A DNA stretch of 64,000 bases from Porites lobata (Eukaryota; Cnidaria; Anthozoa; Scleractinia; Poritidae), in assembly GCA_942486035.1 (NCBI GenBank), contig CALNXK010000528.1, positions 23,501 through 87,500 on the forward strand, written 5' to 3'. The notes below the pieces were generated by a model. That model saw only the letters and a program-made list of their open reading frames with translations, was not told the DNA's origin and made no database searches. Both the position numbers and the translations under genes were made by a program. Shown piece after piece: positions 8,868-21,202 of this stretch. Within the stretch, counting starts at the first letter, position 1; every line of letters starts with the position of its first letter.

Positions 8868-9180
8868 CGAATAAGCGTCCAACCTCGAATTAGCGCCCAG
8901 CCTCGAATAAGCGCCCACCCCCACCCCACTCCCTCCCACACAAACTTCAATAAGAGATAATAAGAGACCCTCCCGAAGACGGAGAGTATTCAGAGTATTT
9001 TACAGAAACCTTCCTTTGTTACATCTTCGCTTTTTGTTATTAGCATTTACTGTTTTGTTGAGAAATAAACATACTTCACTTGCTGAGAATGATGAAAATT
9101 TAATAAGCGCCCAGCCTCGAATAAGCGCCCACTATCACTATTTAATAAGCGCCCAGAGCGGTTAATGGAATAAATACGGT
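8868..9180. repeat. Interspersed AATAAGCGCCC repeat
   Basis: Several copies of AATAAGCGCCCAGCCTCG and variants near 8868-8925 and 9103-9160, separated by unrelated AT-rich sequence. It looks like an interspersed repeat with short internal repeats. No coding capacity. Confidence 0.6.
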
Positions 9181-10258
9181 AACACATTTTATTTTTGACT
9201 TCAACAACTACTTCGGGCGTAGTCTTTATCGCGCTCCAATTTCGTTTTTGGTTTTAATAGATTTTTACATGTCTATTCAATCCAAAGCCATCAGTTGCCG
9301 GGCATTTTTCTTTCGTTGTAATCTCGCTCAGACTAGAATTGTCTGGAAGTACATGTTTTAAAATACATGGGCATTGAAGTCCTCCAGATCACTGTCATCT
9401 CAGTTTGTTAAACTTTTCACCGAATGACTCAAGTCTTTTCCATAATAATAAGCAATAGTAATCGATAACAATCGATAAACAAATCATTATCGATATCTAT
9501 CTGAAATCGATACTAATCGAAGTCACAACTTTTTTCTTTGTTGACTTGTATCGATTGATATGGGAAATCGATATTAATCTTCGATTGATGACGATTACTA
9601 TCGAACTTTTATCCATGATTGTAGTTTGCCTTTACAGTTTTAGTGTCAGGAATCAGTGAATCGGAATCAGGACAGTATGTAGTCCGCAATGGACATGCAA
9701 TGACAGCGGCAGAAAATAGAACGTGCATGGTTACTTTACTGCTAAGTGATTTTAGGTCACGGACAAGTTAGCGCTTGTTCCTTTGACAACATGAATAGAC
9801 CCACGAATACTTTTCTTAGGTTCAAGTCGACCAATCAAAAACCAAGACATTCATCGACCTAAAAATTACTAGAAAATCTGTCAAAGTAGAACAATAATCA
9901 ATAGTCAGCAGAACTGAATTGTTTTGCTAGGAGACTTTATTTTGAGCTCTCTTTTCTGTGGCTTATAGCTTTTAAGTTGATAGAACCGGCTGAATTATGA
10001 AACAGATAAGCAACGTTGCTAAAGCGTTATTATTACTTTGCAATAAAGCAAAGAATATCAGAGTTGTGTTTTTTGTTGACGTTTAACAATACTTTTATCT
10101 TTCTCTCTTTTTTTTTCATTGTTACGTGGATGATCAATAGCACTTTTTAAATAAAGCAAAGAATATTGGAGTTACGTTTAGTGTTTTGATGATGATTAAA
10201 CATAATTTCCTCTTGTTTTCTTTTCTTTATTTATGTCGATGATCAGTGGACACGACAG

Positions 10259-10267
10259 CACCAATAC
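10259..10267 (+). CDS. Microexon A1, 9 nt, phase 1
   Basis: CACCAATAC lies between acceptor GGACACGACAG and donor GTAAGTAATGC. Phase-1 full codons are CCA ATA (Pro-Ile). First microexon of the array and the most diverged class A copy. Confidence 0.6.
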
Positions 10268-10505
10268 GTAAGTAATGCTTACAAGAAAATTCCTTTTTTT
10301 TGGCTCTGTTATGTGTTTCACTGGTGCATCAGTCGATGTAAACAAATGGCAGCAACGTTAAACTGTTAGTCTCTGTATCTATAGTCTTGCGTACACTTTT
10401 TTATTAAATACTTAGGAGAACTTGGTTTTGCCAGTGGATTTATTAACAGCCATCATTTCTGTGGTTGATCCTTTTAAAACTTATTATTATTCATTGAAAA
10501 TATTT

Positions 10506-11083
10506 CCCCGATTCTGATTGGCTAATAGCACACGTTTTTTCACCATAACCAGTTAGTGATGACCAAATTTGGAAAAATTTTGTGTTTAGCGAGGAAATGA
10601 CCTCAAAATTGCAGCGTTCTTGCAGGTGAATGCACCGTTAACCGAGAAGACCTGGGGACGAGGTTGAGTTAGTTGTTTCGGTGGTGAACTTGAAAAATGG
10701 CGGACATTTCACTCGTTTCAAGAGTAATAACTAAGCGAAAAAATAACTAAAAACATAGCAAGAACAACAAGAAGACAACTCGACGGGCGACATCTGCTAT
10801 TTGGAGAATATTTTCAGAGCTGAACAACCCTAAACGTGAACTATCGAAGATGAACTTAACATCAATGGAGGTATAAGCATGTGTTAGCCATGTTTTTAAA
10901 CTAGGAATTATTTTGAATGAGTAGTAAAACAATTATTGAATTCGGCTTTCGTATCATATGAAGAATTATGGAGATCTCTGAGGGTGTTATCCACCTCGGC
11001 CTACGGCCTTGACGGATAACACCCTCCTCGATCTCCATAATTCTTCATAAGATACTCAGCCTTATTCATTAATTGTTAAATAA
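10506..11083. mobile_element. Interspersed element with ~45-bp foldback end, copy 1
   Basis: A block starting at GATTCTGATTGGCTAATAGC and ending in a strong inverted repeat (10951-11055; arms GAAGAATTATGGAGAT / ATCTCCATAATTCTTC around TCGGCCTACGGCC). The same block recurs at 18889-19430, in part at 27775-27985, and more diverged at 24325-24790. It interrupts array modules, so it inserted after, or was amplified with, the array. No transposase is seen. Confidence 0.65.
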
Positions 11084-11258
11084 CGACTGAAATATAAAAA
11101 AAAACTTTTCTAAATTGCTTAAAAATTAGTAAGCGTAATGAATGCTTTGCCATTAAACAAAGAATATCGGAGTTGCTGTAATGTTTGTGTTGACGCTTTA
11201 TCAAGACATTTACCTTTCGTTCTTGTTTCTTTTTCGTTTTTGCGACGTTGATGATCAG

Positions 11259-11282
11259 CTGCTCCTAGAGCTCCTCCTAACG
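11259..11282 (+). CDS. Microexon C1, 24 nt, phase 1
   Basis: Lies between acceptor GTTGATGATCAG, preceded by a long T-rich tract, and donor GTAGGT (11283). In phase 1 it gives full codons APRAPPN with no stop. One of only two class C copies that keep a donor; the others end in a deletion. A shorter form starting at the internal CTAGAG would be 12 nt (PPN). Confidence 0.45.
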
Positions 11283-12230
11283 GTAGGTTATCTATATCTG
11301 TGGATAGCATTTAATGCTAAAAAAGACATGAATTACAACAAGAAAACGGAGGGGAGAAGGGGTGTCTGAACACAGGCTACCATAAAACAGAGAATCCTTT
11401 TCTAAATTTTCTTGTAGTTCTCCCTCCCTCGCCCTATACAAAGTTCAAACTTGGAAAAAAAATTCTGGAAACATGTGTCCAACGTTGTTTGTGGGATGAA
11501 GGGAGGGGCAGGGTATGTGTGAATTGTAAAAGGCCCTAGAAATTCAAAATTATTTTAAGACTTTTGTCCATGAGTGTAGTTTGTCTTCATCCTTCTTAAT
11601 AGGCTCAGTTTTCGTGTCAAGAATCGGTGAATGGGAACCATGACAGTATTAAATTCTCACCGGGAGCCCCCACTCCCAAACGCCCCTACGTTGGGATAAA
11701 TCATGGGAAGAGGCGAGCCCGGAGGCGGGAAGGAGCGGGAGATAAGGCTCCAGAGTGTGCCATCGCTGCGTGAAGGAGGGTGGGGCGACAAACTAGCTGT
11801 GTGATGTCAGTTTTAACGAAGACAGGAATAAACGGTATCAAAAAAGGCCAATTTATACTAGACTCACAAATATATGCACAACGAGTTCCCACGCGGATCC
11901 ACAGATGCGCAGGAGTTTTAATGTACGGGTCCCACGGGCACAGGGAGCGTTTGTGCCTGACGGCCCATAGTGAGAATAGTCAGGAGAACTAAATTGTTTT
12001 GCTAGGAGAATTTATTTCGAGCTATCTTTCTGCGGCTTATAGCTTCTAAGTGGATAGAGCGGGCTGAATAATTAAAAAAGACAAAGAACGTTGCTAAAGC
12101 GTTATGAGTACTTTGCGATAAAGCAAAGAATATCAGAGTTGGTATTAGTGGTTTGTTGACGTATTAGCAATACTCACTTTTATCTTTCTTTCTTTTCTCT
12201 CCGCCTGTTTATAATCTCTGAATATGGTAG

Positions 12231-12242
12231 GAGCTGGAAGAT
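12231..12242 (+). CDS. Microexon B1, 12 nt (or 9), phase 1
   Basis: GAGCTGGAAGAT follows acceptor AATATGGTAG and precedes GTAAGTAATGCC. Phase 1: GCT GGA AGA (Ala-Gly-Arg). Using the next AG (GGAG, 12233) would leave 9 nt (Gly-Arg). Either keeps the frame. Confidence 0.6.
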
Positions 12243-12544
12243 GTAAGTAATGCCTTTTCCGTTCTCTCTTTTGTGCTTGTTGCCTCTGAGAATGTTAAAT
12301 ATAGATGCAGAAAAACTGACGATTGTCTGCCCGTACTCTTTTCTACATTTTCATTCAATAGTGTACAGTTTTTTTTTTTGCCAGTGTATTATAGATCTCT
12401 TGTGTTATTGAGCTTGTATGTTAATAAAGCCTAAACTGGAATACACTGCATTGCTCGGGGATAAAATAGAAATAAGTTTACAGAACTTTGCTATAGAGCA
12501 ACGTATTATCGGGTATTGTTTTTTGTTTTAACATCATTTTCATC

Positions 12545-12665
12545 TCTCGTGTCGAGTATCAGCCCTTCTTCAAAGGGGTTCGAGTGCGGCTTGTGTCTGA
12601 TTCAGGCCCCGCGCATACGTATATCCGGATATTTTTAAATCCGCTATTTTTTCCTTCCGGATTTG
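12545..12665. repeat. Fragment of CGTCCACACGTATCCG-type element
   Basis: Carries GAGTATCAGCCCTTCTTCAA and CATACGTATATCCGGATA, matching the fuller copy at 21945-22400. Truncated after about 120 bases. Confidence 0.6.
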
Positions 12666-12823
12666 ACTAGGTGGCTGATTGCATGACTAAATTAGTTTTT
12701 ATATGTCATAGTTAGAGCATTTTTAAGTCAATAATAAGTACACGTATATGTATGAATATAGTATGTACGATATATTATCGTAGCTATTTCTTAATTTAAT
12801 GTTTTTTTCCTATTTTTCCATTT

Positions 12824-12860
<37 letters not shown>

Positions 12861-13494
12861 TCGCTTTCACCTTGATTACAATACTAAAAGAGACGAAGGA
12901 AAAAAAATATTGAACAAGACACAAAAAACGAAGGACGAAGGTGCGGGACACACAACAGAGCGAGGCTCCAAATTAAGTGTGCCCTTACGGAAAAAACATT
13001 ATAAAAGGTATAAAAATCCCATTTGAAAAAACGATAAGAATGAATCCCTCCCGCAGCCGATAAAAAGTCTTAGTAGCAGCAGTTACCAGCTAATAGAAGA
13101 TTACGTGAGCTACTGCATTTGCAGGCAGATCGACTTCCAGGTGTTAAAGTTATATAGTGACGTCATAGTTTGTACGAAAAGCAGCCGAATAGCGTTGGAT
13201 TACGTGAGATTTAAACTGATTAAGAGAACTAAGAGTGTGACGGTTAGTACCTCACATTTAGAGGTGTTAAACTTTAGGTGCCAATTAACGCTCCAGCCAT
13301 GCAGACTGTTCAGGTCCTTTTGGAGTGACTCACAATCTTGTAGACTTTCAATGACACTGAAACATTTTTATTAACAATTAGATTTGTAAATAAGTCTTTT
13401 TCTCGTTCTTCTTTCTTTGTTCTATTTTGTATATTAAATCGGAAGAGCCACGTGGTGGAGATTTAAAAAAAAATACTAGCACTGTACTGTACTT
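12666..13494. other. Unique AT-rich insert between array modules
   Basis: Does not match the array modules. Contains a (TTTA)n tract. Open frames at 12799-13374 look accidental (low-complexity start, no splice signals). No gene supported. Confidence 0.4.
12822..12860. repeat. (TTTA)n microsatellite
   Basis: About nine ATTT tetramers in a row. Confidence 0.9.
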
Positions 13495-13870
13495 TCGTCC
13501 ACACATATTTCCGGATTTGACTTTCGTCCACTCGAATCCGCTCTCCATAATGGAAATTTTTGAATACTCTATGAACCGGGAATCGTGTGGACGCTAAATG
13601 CGAATATACAAAGGTCAGTTGTACCGTGAATATTGTATTCCAGATGACCACCTCGACGCATGCTTAGTTTCCAATACTCCCAGAGGAGTCCTGGGTAATA
13701 GAAATAATCCTGATATATATCGGATACGTGTGGACGGGCAAATTCGATTTGAATGCGGATACGTGTGGGAAAACCAAGGGTAGGAAAAAATGAGAAATCC
13801 AATTGCGAAGCGAACTCGCGTTGTTTCTCTCATTCTTTGTGTTGATTGCGTCCAATATTCTTTCAAGTAG
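13495..13870. mobile_element. hAT-like MITE copy, diverged
   Basis: Shares GGAATCGTGTGGACGCTAAA, AGTTGTACCGTGAATATTG and GGATACGTGTGGACGGGCAA with the copy at 21945-22400. The motif CGGATACGTGTGGACGGG is the inverse of CCCGTCCATACGTATATCCG in the other copy, so these are terminal inverted repeats. Open frames on both strands are by-products of the element. Confidence 0.6.
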
Positions 13871-14207
13871 TCTACGAGGGAGACAATTATCATTCTTAGC
13901 AAAATTAAGCAGTGCCTGTCGTACTACTTCCGTCTATATTTCAGTTCAGCACTGGAAACTTTGTTTTGCTAGCTGATTATCTATTTTTTGTGCGGCTATT
14001 CCATCGACTACGAGTTTAACTAAAGAATACTGCATTATAATTCTCAACATTTCTAATAAATGAAAATAAGGAAACAGCTCTTTGCGATAAAGCAAATAAT
14101 ATCAGAGTTAGTTTTAGCACTTTGAATTATCAGGCAGGGGGGAAACAACATTTTTGATTTTCCTTTCTTTGTTTTTTCATGTTGATGATCAATGAAATAC
14201 ATAATAG

Positions 14208-14219
14208 TCAATTACGAAG
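14208..14219 (+). CDS. Microexon F1, 12 nt, phase 1
   Basis: TCAATTACGAAG lies between AAATACATAATAG and donor GTAAGTTGTGC. The upstream block has the class-typical TTGTTTTTTCATGTTGATGATC tract and a TTTGCGATAAAGCAAA hairpin. Phase 1: AAT TAC GAA (Asn-Tyr-Glu), no stop. Confidence 0.5.
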
Positions 14220-15346
14220 GTAAGTTGTGCTTCTTGTGGTGGTGGTGGTGGAGGATTAGGAAAACTATAGAAATATAAAGAAGCAAACATGGGAGAAAGG
14301 AAAATAATGGTGATAGAAATAGCTACAATCCTGGACAAAAGTCTTCTGGAAAGTATTCATAATTTCAGTATTCATGATAGTATTCATAACTTCCTCTAAT
14401 TTTTGGGCTCCCTCATAAAATAGCCTGTATTGAGACTCCCCCTCCCCCCTCCCCTCAGTAAAAATCTGAGGGGAGAAGAGGTTGTTTGTACACAGGCTAT
14501 CATGAAACAGTGCATCCTTTTCGAAATTTTCTTGCAGTTTTCCCTCCCCCACCCTATGCAAAGTTGAAACTGGGGAAAAAATTCCGCAACATGCGTCCAA
14601 CGTTGTTTGTGGGGTGAGGGGAGGGGCAGGGTATGTGTGAATTGGAAAACGCCCCAGAAATTCAAAAGTATCCCAACTTTTGTCCATGATTGTAGTTTGC
14701 CTTCATCTTCCTTACTATGTACAGTTTTAGTGTCACGAATCAGTGAATCGGAACCATGACAGTATGTAGTCTGCAATGGACATGCAATGACAGCGGCAGA
14801 AAATATAACGTGCATGGTTACTTTACTGCTTAGTGATTTTACGTCACGGACGAGTTAGCGCTTCTTCCTTTGACAAGATGAATAGACCGACGAATACTTT
14901 TCCTAGGTTCAAGTCGACCAATCAAAAACCAAGACATGCATCGACCTAAAAATTACTAGAAAATCTGTCAAAGTAGAACAATAATAAATAATCAGCAGAA
15001 CTGAATTATTTCGCCAGGAGACTTTATTTTGAGCTCCCTTTTCTGTGGCTTATAGCTATTAAGTTGATAGAACCGGCTAAATTATGAAAAAGACCATCAA
15101 CGTTGCTAAAGCGTTATTAGTACGTTGCGATAAAGCAAAGAATATCACAGTTGGTTTTTATGTTTTGTTGACGTTTAACAATACTTTTATCTTTCTCTCT
15201 TTTCTTTTTTTCATTGTTACGTGGATGATCAATAGCAAATAAAACAAAGAATATTGTAGTTACTTTTAGTGTTATGATTATGATTAAACATAATTTCCTC
15301 TTGTTTTCTTTTCTTTATTTATGTCGATGATCAATGAACACGACAG

Positions 15347-15355
15347 GATCAAGGC
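15347..15355 (+). CDS. Microexon A2, 9 nt, phase 1
   Basis: GATCAAGGC between GAACACGACAG and GTAAGTAATGC. Phase 1: TCA AGG (Ser-Arg). Differs from the common class A form at several of nine bases while the flanks are conserved. Confidence 0.6.
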
Positions 15356-15988
15356 GTAAGTAATGCTTACAAGGAATTCCTTTTTTTGGCTCTGTTATGT
15401 GCTTCACTGGTGCATCAGTCGATGTAAACAAATGGTAGCAACGTTAAATTGTTAGTCTCTGTATCTATAGTCTTGCGTACACTTTTTTATTAAATACTCA
15501 GGAGAACTTGGTTTTGCCAGTGGATTTATTAACAGCCATCATTTCTGTGGTTCATCCTTTTAAAACGTATTATTAATCATTCAAAATATTGGCTAATAGC
15601 ACACTGATTGGCTAATAGCACACGTTTATTATTATTACTTTATTTTGAGCTCTCTTTTCTGTGGCTTATAGCTTTTAAGTTGATAGAGCGGGCTTAATAG
15701 AGCGGGCTGTATCTACAGTCTTGCGTACACTTTTTTATTAAATACTCAAGAGCACTTGGTTTTGCCAGTGGATTTGTTAATGGCCATCATTTCTGTGATA
15801 AAACTTAATAACAACTGAAATATAAAAAAAAACCTTTGCTAAATTGCTTAAAAATTAGTAAGCCTAATGAGTACTTTGCCATTAAACAAAGAATATCGGA
15901 GTTGCTGTAATGTTTGTGTTGACGTTTTATCAAGACATTTACCTTTTTTTTCTTGTTTCTTTTTCGTTTTTGCTACTTTGATGATCAG

Positions 15989-16014
15989 CTCCTCCTAGAG
16001 ATCCTGATCTAAAC
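15989..16014 (+). pseudogene. Class C relic, donor deleted
   Basis: Acceptor TTTGATGATCAG is intact, but the exon-like CTCCTCCTAGAGATCCTGAT stretch runs straight into ATTATGGGAAGGCCTG. Comparison with copy C2 (19602) shows the donor and the next ~30 bases are missing. Probably a dead microexon. Ten such relics have essentially the same sequence. Confidence 0.55.
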
Positions 16015-17040
16015 ATTATGGGAAGGCCTGTTTTAATATGCTTTTAAGGGATTAGTCGATGTAAACTAAGTAGTGTAGTCTGTCTGTAGTGGACAGTTTT
16101 TTTAGTTTTGACAGTAGATTATATATATATCTGTGGATGGCATTTGATGCTCAAAAAAGGCATGAATTACAACAAGAAAACGGAGGAGAGAGGGGGGTGT
16201 CTGAACACAGGCTACCATAAAAGAGTACATGCTTTTCGAAATTTTCTTGTAGTTCTCCCTCCCCCGCCCTATACAAAGTTCAAACTGGGAAAAAAAACTC
16301 TGGAAACAAGCTTCCAACGTTGTTTGTGGGATGAGGGGAGGGGGAGGGTATGTGTGAATTGGAAAACGCCCCAAAAATGTAGAAGTATCCCAAGACGTTT
16401 ATCTATGATTGTAGTTTGCCTTCATCCTTCTTACTACGCTCAGTTTTTGTGTCAAGAATCAGTACCAGGACAGTAATAAATTCTCACCGGGAGCCCCCAC
16501 TCCCAAACGCCCCAAGGTTGGAATAAATCATGGGAAGAGGCGAGCCCGGAGGCGGGAAGGAGCGGGAGATAAGGCGCCAGAGTGTGCCATCGCTGCGGGG
16601 AGGTGGGTGGGAAGACAAACTAGGTGTCTGGTGTCCGTTTTAACGAAGACAGGAATAAACAGCATGAAACAGGCCAATTTATACTAAACTCACAAATATA
16701 TGTACAACGAGTTCCCTTGCGGATCCACAGATGCGCGGGAGTTGAAATGTACGGGTTCCACGGGCGCAGGGACCGTTTGTGCGTGAGAATAGTCAGGAGA
16801 ACTAAATTGTTTTGCTAGGGGAATTTATTTCGAGCTATCTTTCTGTGGCTTATAGCTTCTAAGTTGATAGAGCGGGCTGAATGATAAAAAAGACAAAGAA
16901 CGTTGCTAAAGCGTTATTAGTACTTTGCGATAAAGCAAAATATCAGAGTCGGTATTAGTGGTTTGTTGACGTTTTAACAATACTCACTTTTATCTTTCTT
17001 TCTTTTTTCTTTGCCTGTTTATAATCTATGAATTTGGTAG

Positions 17041-17052
17041 GAGGTAAAACTG
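17041..17052 (+). CDS. Microexon B2, 12 nt (or 9), phase 1
   Basis: GAGGTAAAACTG between AATTTGGTAG and GTAAGTAATGAC. Phase 1: GGT AAA ACT (Gly-Lys-Thr). The 9-nt form using the next AG gives Lys-Thr. The internal GTAAAA is a possible false donor. Confidence 0.55.
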
Positions 17053-17589
17053 GTAAGTAATGACTTTTCCGTTTTCTCTTTTGTGCTTGTTGCCTCTGAG
17101 AATGTTAAATGTAGATGCAGAAAAACTGACGATTGTCTGCCCGTACTCTTATCCACATTTTAATTTAATAGTGGACAGTTTCCTTTGCCAGTGTATTATA
17201 AATATCTTGTGTTATTAAGCGTGTATGCTTATAAAGCATAAATTGGAATACACTGCATTGCTCGGGGATAAAATAGAAATAAGTTTACAGTACTTTGCGA
17301 CAGAGCAACATATATCGGGTATTGTTTTTTGTTTAAACAACATTTTCATATCTGTTCCTTTTCTTTTGTTACGTTGATGATCAGAGTTAGGGGAATTTAT
17401 TTCGAGCTATCTGTCTGTGGCTTATAGCTTCTAAGTTTATAGAGCGGGCTGAATGATAAAAAAGACAAAGAACATTGCTAAAGCGTTTTTTTTAGTACTT
17501 TGTGAAAAAGCAAAGAATTAGTTGTTTGTTGACGTTTTTTATCTTTTTTTCTTTTCTCTCCGCCTGTTTATAATCTATGAATATGGTAG

Positions 17590-17598
17590 GAGCCATGC
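17590..17598 (+). CDS. Microexon B3, 9 nt, phase 1
   Basis: GAGCCATGC between AATATGGTAG and GTAAGTAATGCC. Phase 1: GCC ATG (Ala-Met). The upstream tract is the B' type that has lost the third hairpin. Confidence 0.6.
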
Positions 17599-18640
17599 GT
17601 AAGTAATGCCTTTTCCGTTTTCTTTTTTGTGCTTGTTGCCTCTGAGAATGTTAAATATAGATGCTGAAAACGTGACCATTGTCTGCCTGTGCTCTTAGCT
17701 ACATTTTGAGTTAATAGTGGGCAGTTTTTTTGCCAGTGTATTATGGATCTCTTGTGTTATTAAGCGTGTATGTTAATAAAGCCTAAATTGGAATACACTG
17801 CATTGCTCGGGGATAAAATAGACCACTTGATAGCGTCGCCACATATTAATACACGATCTGTTAAAAATAAAGTGGAAAAAAAATTCTGGAAACATGCGTC
17901 CAACGTTGTTTGTGGGGTGAGCGGAGGGGCAGGGGCAGGATATGTGTGAATTAGAAAACGCCCCAGAAATTCAAAAGTATCCCAACTTTTGTCCATGATT
18001 GTAGTTTGCCTTCATCTTCCTTACTATGTACAGTTTTAGTGTCACGAATCAGTGAATCGGAACCATGACAGTATGTAGTCAGCAATGGACACGCAATGAC
18101 CGCGGCAGAAAATAAAACGTGCATGGTTACTTTACTGCCTAGTGATTTTACGTCGCGGACGGGTTAGCGCTTGTTCCTTCAAATACTTTTCTTAGGTTGA
18201 AGTCGACGACTTAAAAACCAAGACATTCATCGACCTAAAAATTACTAGAAAATGTGTCAAACTAGAAAAATAATCAATAGTCAGCAGAACCGAATTGGTT
18301 TGCTAGGAGACTTTATTTTGAGCTCTCTTTTCTGTGGCTTATAGCTTTTAAGTTGATAGAGCGGGCTGAATTATGAAAAAGACAATCAACGTTAATAAAG
18401 CGTTAATATTACTTTGCAATAAAGCAAAGAATATCAGAGTTGGTTGGTGTTTTGTTGACGTTTAACAATACTTTTATCTTTCTCTCTCTTTTTTTTTTAT
18501 TGTTACGTGGATGAACAATAGTACTTTGTCAAATAAAGAGAAGATTATTGTAGTTACTTTTAGTGTTATGATGATGATTAAACATAATTTCCTCTTGTTT
18601 TCTTTTCTTTTTTTATGTCGATGATCAATGAACACGACAG

Positions 18641-18649
18641 CATCAGGGA
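18641..18649 (+). CDS. Microexon A3, 9 nt, phase 1
   Basis: CATCAGGGA between GAACACGACAG and GTAAGTAATGC. Phase 1: TCA GGG (Ser-Gly). This is the commonest class A form (also A7, A8, A9, A11). Confidence 0.6.
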
Positions 18650-18888
18650 GTAAGTAATGCTTACAAGGAATTCCTTTTTTTGGCTCTGTTATGTGCTTCA
18701 CTGGTGCATCAGTCGATGTAAACCAAATGGCAGCAACGTTAAATTGTTAGTCTCTCTATCTATAGTCTTGCGTAAATTTTTTTATTAAATACTCAGGAGA
18801 ACTTGGTTTTGCCAGTGGATTTATTAATAGCCATCATTTCCGTGGTTGATCCTTTTAAAACTTATTACTATTCATTCAAAATGTTTCC

Positions 18889-19430
18889 CCGATTCTGATT
18901 GGCTAATAGCACACGTTCATTCACCATAACCAGTTACTGATGACCAAATTTGGAAGAATTTTGTGTTTAGCGAGGTTAATGCACCGTTAACCGAGAAGAC
19001 CTTGGGACGAGGTTGAGTTGTTTCGGTTGTGATCTTGAAAAATGGAGGACATTTCACTCGTTTCAAGAGTAAGAACTAGGCGAAAAAATAACTAAAAACA
19101 TGGGAAGAACAGCAAGAAGACAACTCGATGGGCGACATCTGCTATTTGAAGAATATTTGCGAAGCTGAACAACCCTAAACGTGCACTATCCAAGATGAAC
19201 TTAACATCGATGGATCGATGGAGGTAAACATGTGTTAGCCATGTTTTTAAACTAGGAATTATTTTGAATAAAACAATTCATTGAATTCGGCTTTCATATC
19301 ATATGAAGAATTATGGAGATCTCGGAGGGTGTTTTCTGCCTCGGCCTACGGCCTCTACGGATAACACCCTCCTCGAACTCCATAATTCTTCATAAGATAC
19401 TCAGCCTTATTTATTAATTGTTAAATAACG
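18889..19430. mobile_element. Interspersed element with foldback end, copy 2
   Basis: Second long copy of the element at 10506-11083, with the same foldback (arms around 19306-19395). It sits at the equivalent place between an A and a C module, so it may have been copied along with the array. Confidence 0.65.
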
Positions 19431-19601
19431 ACCGAAATGTAAAAAAACTTTGCTAAATTGCTTAAAAATTAGTAAGCCTAATGAGTACTTTGCCATTAAA
19501 CAAAGAATATTAGAGTTGCTGTAATGTTTGTGTTGACGTTTTATCAAGACATTTACCTTTCTTTCTTGTTTCTTTTTCGTTTTTGCTACGTTGATGATCA
19601 G

Positions 19602-19622
19602 CTATTCGTATAAGAAATGGAA
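19602..19622 (+). CDS. Microexon C2, 21 nt, phase 1
   Basis: Lies between GTTGATGATCAG and donor GTAAGTAATACC. Phase 1 gives full codons IRIRNG with no stop; phase 0 hits TAA. It keeps the intact intron start missing from the donorless relics. An internal AG at 19612-19613 would leave 9 nt to the donor at 19623, but has no pyrimidine tract of its own. Confidence 0.5.
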
Positions 19623-20690
19623 GTAAGTAATACCTCCAGCATTTGTATCATTTTTTTCTGAAAGCCTGTTTTAATATGCCTTTAAGGGATTAGTTGATCT
19701 AAACTAACTAGTGTCGTCTGTCTCTAGTGGACAATTTTTTCAGTTTTGCCATCAGATTATCTATATCTGTGGATAGCATTTAATGCTAAAAAAAGACATG
19801 AATTACAGCAAGAAAACGGAGGGAGAGGGGGATGTCTGAACACAGGCTACCATAAAACAGTGTATCCTTTTTGAAATTTTCTTGTAGTTCTCCCTCCCCC
19901 GCCCTATACTAAGTTACAACTGGGAAAAAAAATTCTGGAAACATGCCTGCAACGTTGTTTGTGGGATGATGGGAGGGGCAGGGTATGTGTGAATTGGAAA
20001 ACGCCCCCAAAATTCAAAAGTATCCCAAGACTTTTATCCATGATTTTAGTTTGCCTTCATCTTTCTTACTAGGCTCAGTTTTCGTGTCAAGAATCAGTGA
20101 ATCGGAACCAGGACAGTAATAAATTCTTACCGGGAGCCCCTACTCCCAAACGCCCCTAGGTTGGAATGAATTATGGGAAGAGGCGAGCCCGGAGGCGGGA
20201 AGGAACGGGAGATAAGGCGCTAGAGTGTGCCATCGCTGCGGGGAGGAGGGTGGGGCGACAACCTAGGTGTCTGGTGTCTGTTTTAACGGTGAGGAATAAA
20301 CAGCATGAAAAAAGGCCAATTTATACTAAACTCACAAATATATGCACAACGAGTTCCTACGCGGATCCACAGATGCGCGGGAGTATAAATGTACCGGTCC
20401 CACCGGCACAGGCCGAGCGTTTGTGCGTGACGGCCCCCTAGTGAGAATAGTCAGGAGAACTAAATTGTTTTGCCAGGGGAATTTATTTCGAGCTATCTTT
20501 CTGTGGCTTATAGCTTCTAAGTTGATAGAGCGGGCTGCATGATAAAAAAGACAAACAACTTGCTAAAGCGTTATTTAAGTACTTTGCGATAAACCAAAGA
20601 ATATCAGAGTTGGTATTATTGGTTTGTTGACGTTTTAACAATACTCACTTTTATCTTTCTCTCTTTTCTCTTTGCCTGTTTATGATCCAG

Positions 20691-20711
20691 TGAATATGGA
20701 AGAAGGCAGCG
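20691..20711 (+). CDS. Microexon B4, 21 nt (or 9), phase 1
   Basis: A new strong acceptor, TTTATGATCCAG, appears at 20690. To the donor GTAAGTAATGCC (20712) is 21 nt, phase 1 NMEEGS, no stop. The class-usual acceptor position (GGAAG, 20702) would give 9 nt, AAGGCAGCG (Gly-Ser). Both keep the frame. Confidence 0.5.
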
Positions 20712-21043
20712 GTAAGTAATGCCTTTTCCGTTCTCTCTTTTGTGCTTGTTGCCTCTGGGAATGTTAAATATAGATGCTGAAAAACTGGCGATTGTCTGCC
20801 TGTACTCTTATCTACATTTTAATTTTATAGTGGAGAGTTTTTTTTACAAGTGGATTATAGATCTCTTGTGTTATTAAGCGTGTATGCTAATAAAGCCTAA
20901 ATTGGAATACACTGCATTGCTCGGGGATAAAATAGAAATAAGCTCACATTACTTTGCGATAAAGCAACGTATATCGGGTATTGTTTTTTGTTTAAACAAC
21001 ATTTTCATCTTTCTTCCTTTTCTTTTGTTACGTTGATGATCAG

Positions 21044-21202
21044 TGGGTAGGGTGAGAGGTGACGGGGGGAATGCTCCAATTATTCTTCCTTTTTTGCCAT
21101 GCAATCCGGCCCGAGGATTTTAAAGTGTGGCGACTTGTTAATCTATCTTAAACCATAGTTTTGCCTGATCTTATTTCGGTTGTCTTGTCAATTTACTCCG
21201 GG
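21044..21202 (+). other. Class D/E module, exon status unclear
   Basis: Acceptor-like GTTGATGATCAG is followed by a G-rich stretch, a conserved AATCCGGCCCGAGGATTTTA block, and, about 150 bases on, CTCCGG then GTAAGT, in a context related to the class A donor side. No frame is open across the whole stretch, and the poly-G length differs between the seven copies (here, near 29440, 33517, 46926, 58691, 60952 and 62965). It may be a module broken by an insertion. Confidence 0.35.

Larger units (their letters stand above)
7863..9607. other. Intron leading to the array; repeats only
   Basis: No exon with a good acceptor, donor and phase-1 frame was found. It holds a foldback at 7916-8011 and GCGCCC-type repeats at 8868-9180. 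An ORF pair on both strands at 8342-8599 is judged spurious. Confidence 0.45.

Noticed and set aside
13598..13902. Overlapping frames on both strands
   Set aside because: They sit entirely inside the hAT-like MITE copy and are mirrored in its other copies; by-products of the element.
21168..21202. A 31- or 43-nt exon between CCATAG and CTCCGG in class E
   Set aside because: The length is not a multiple of three, the acceptor has no good pyrimidine tract, and the two length forms differ by 12 bases. Kept only as an unclear D/E module.
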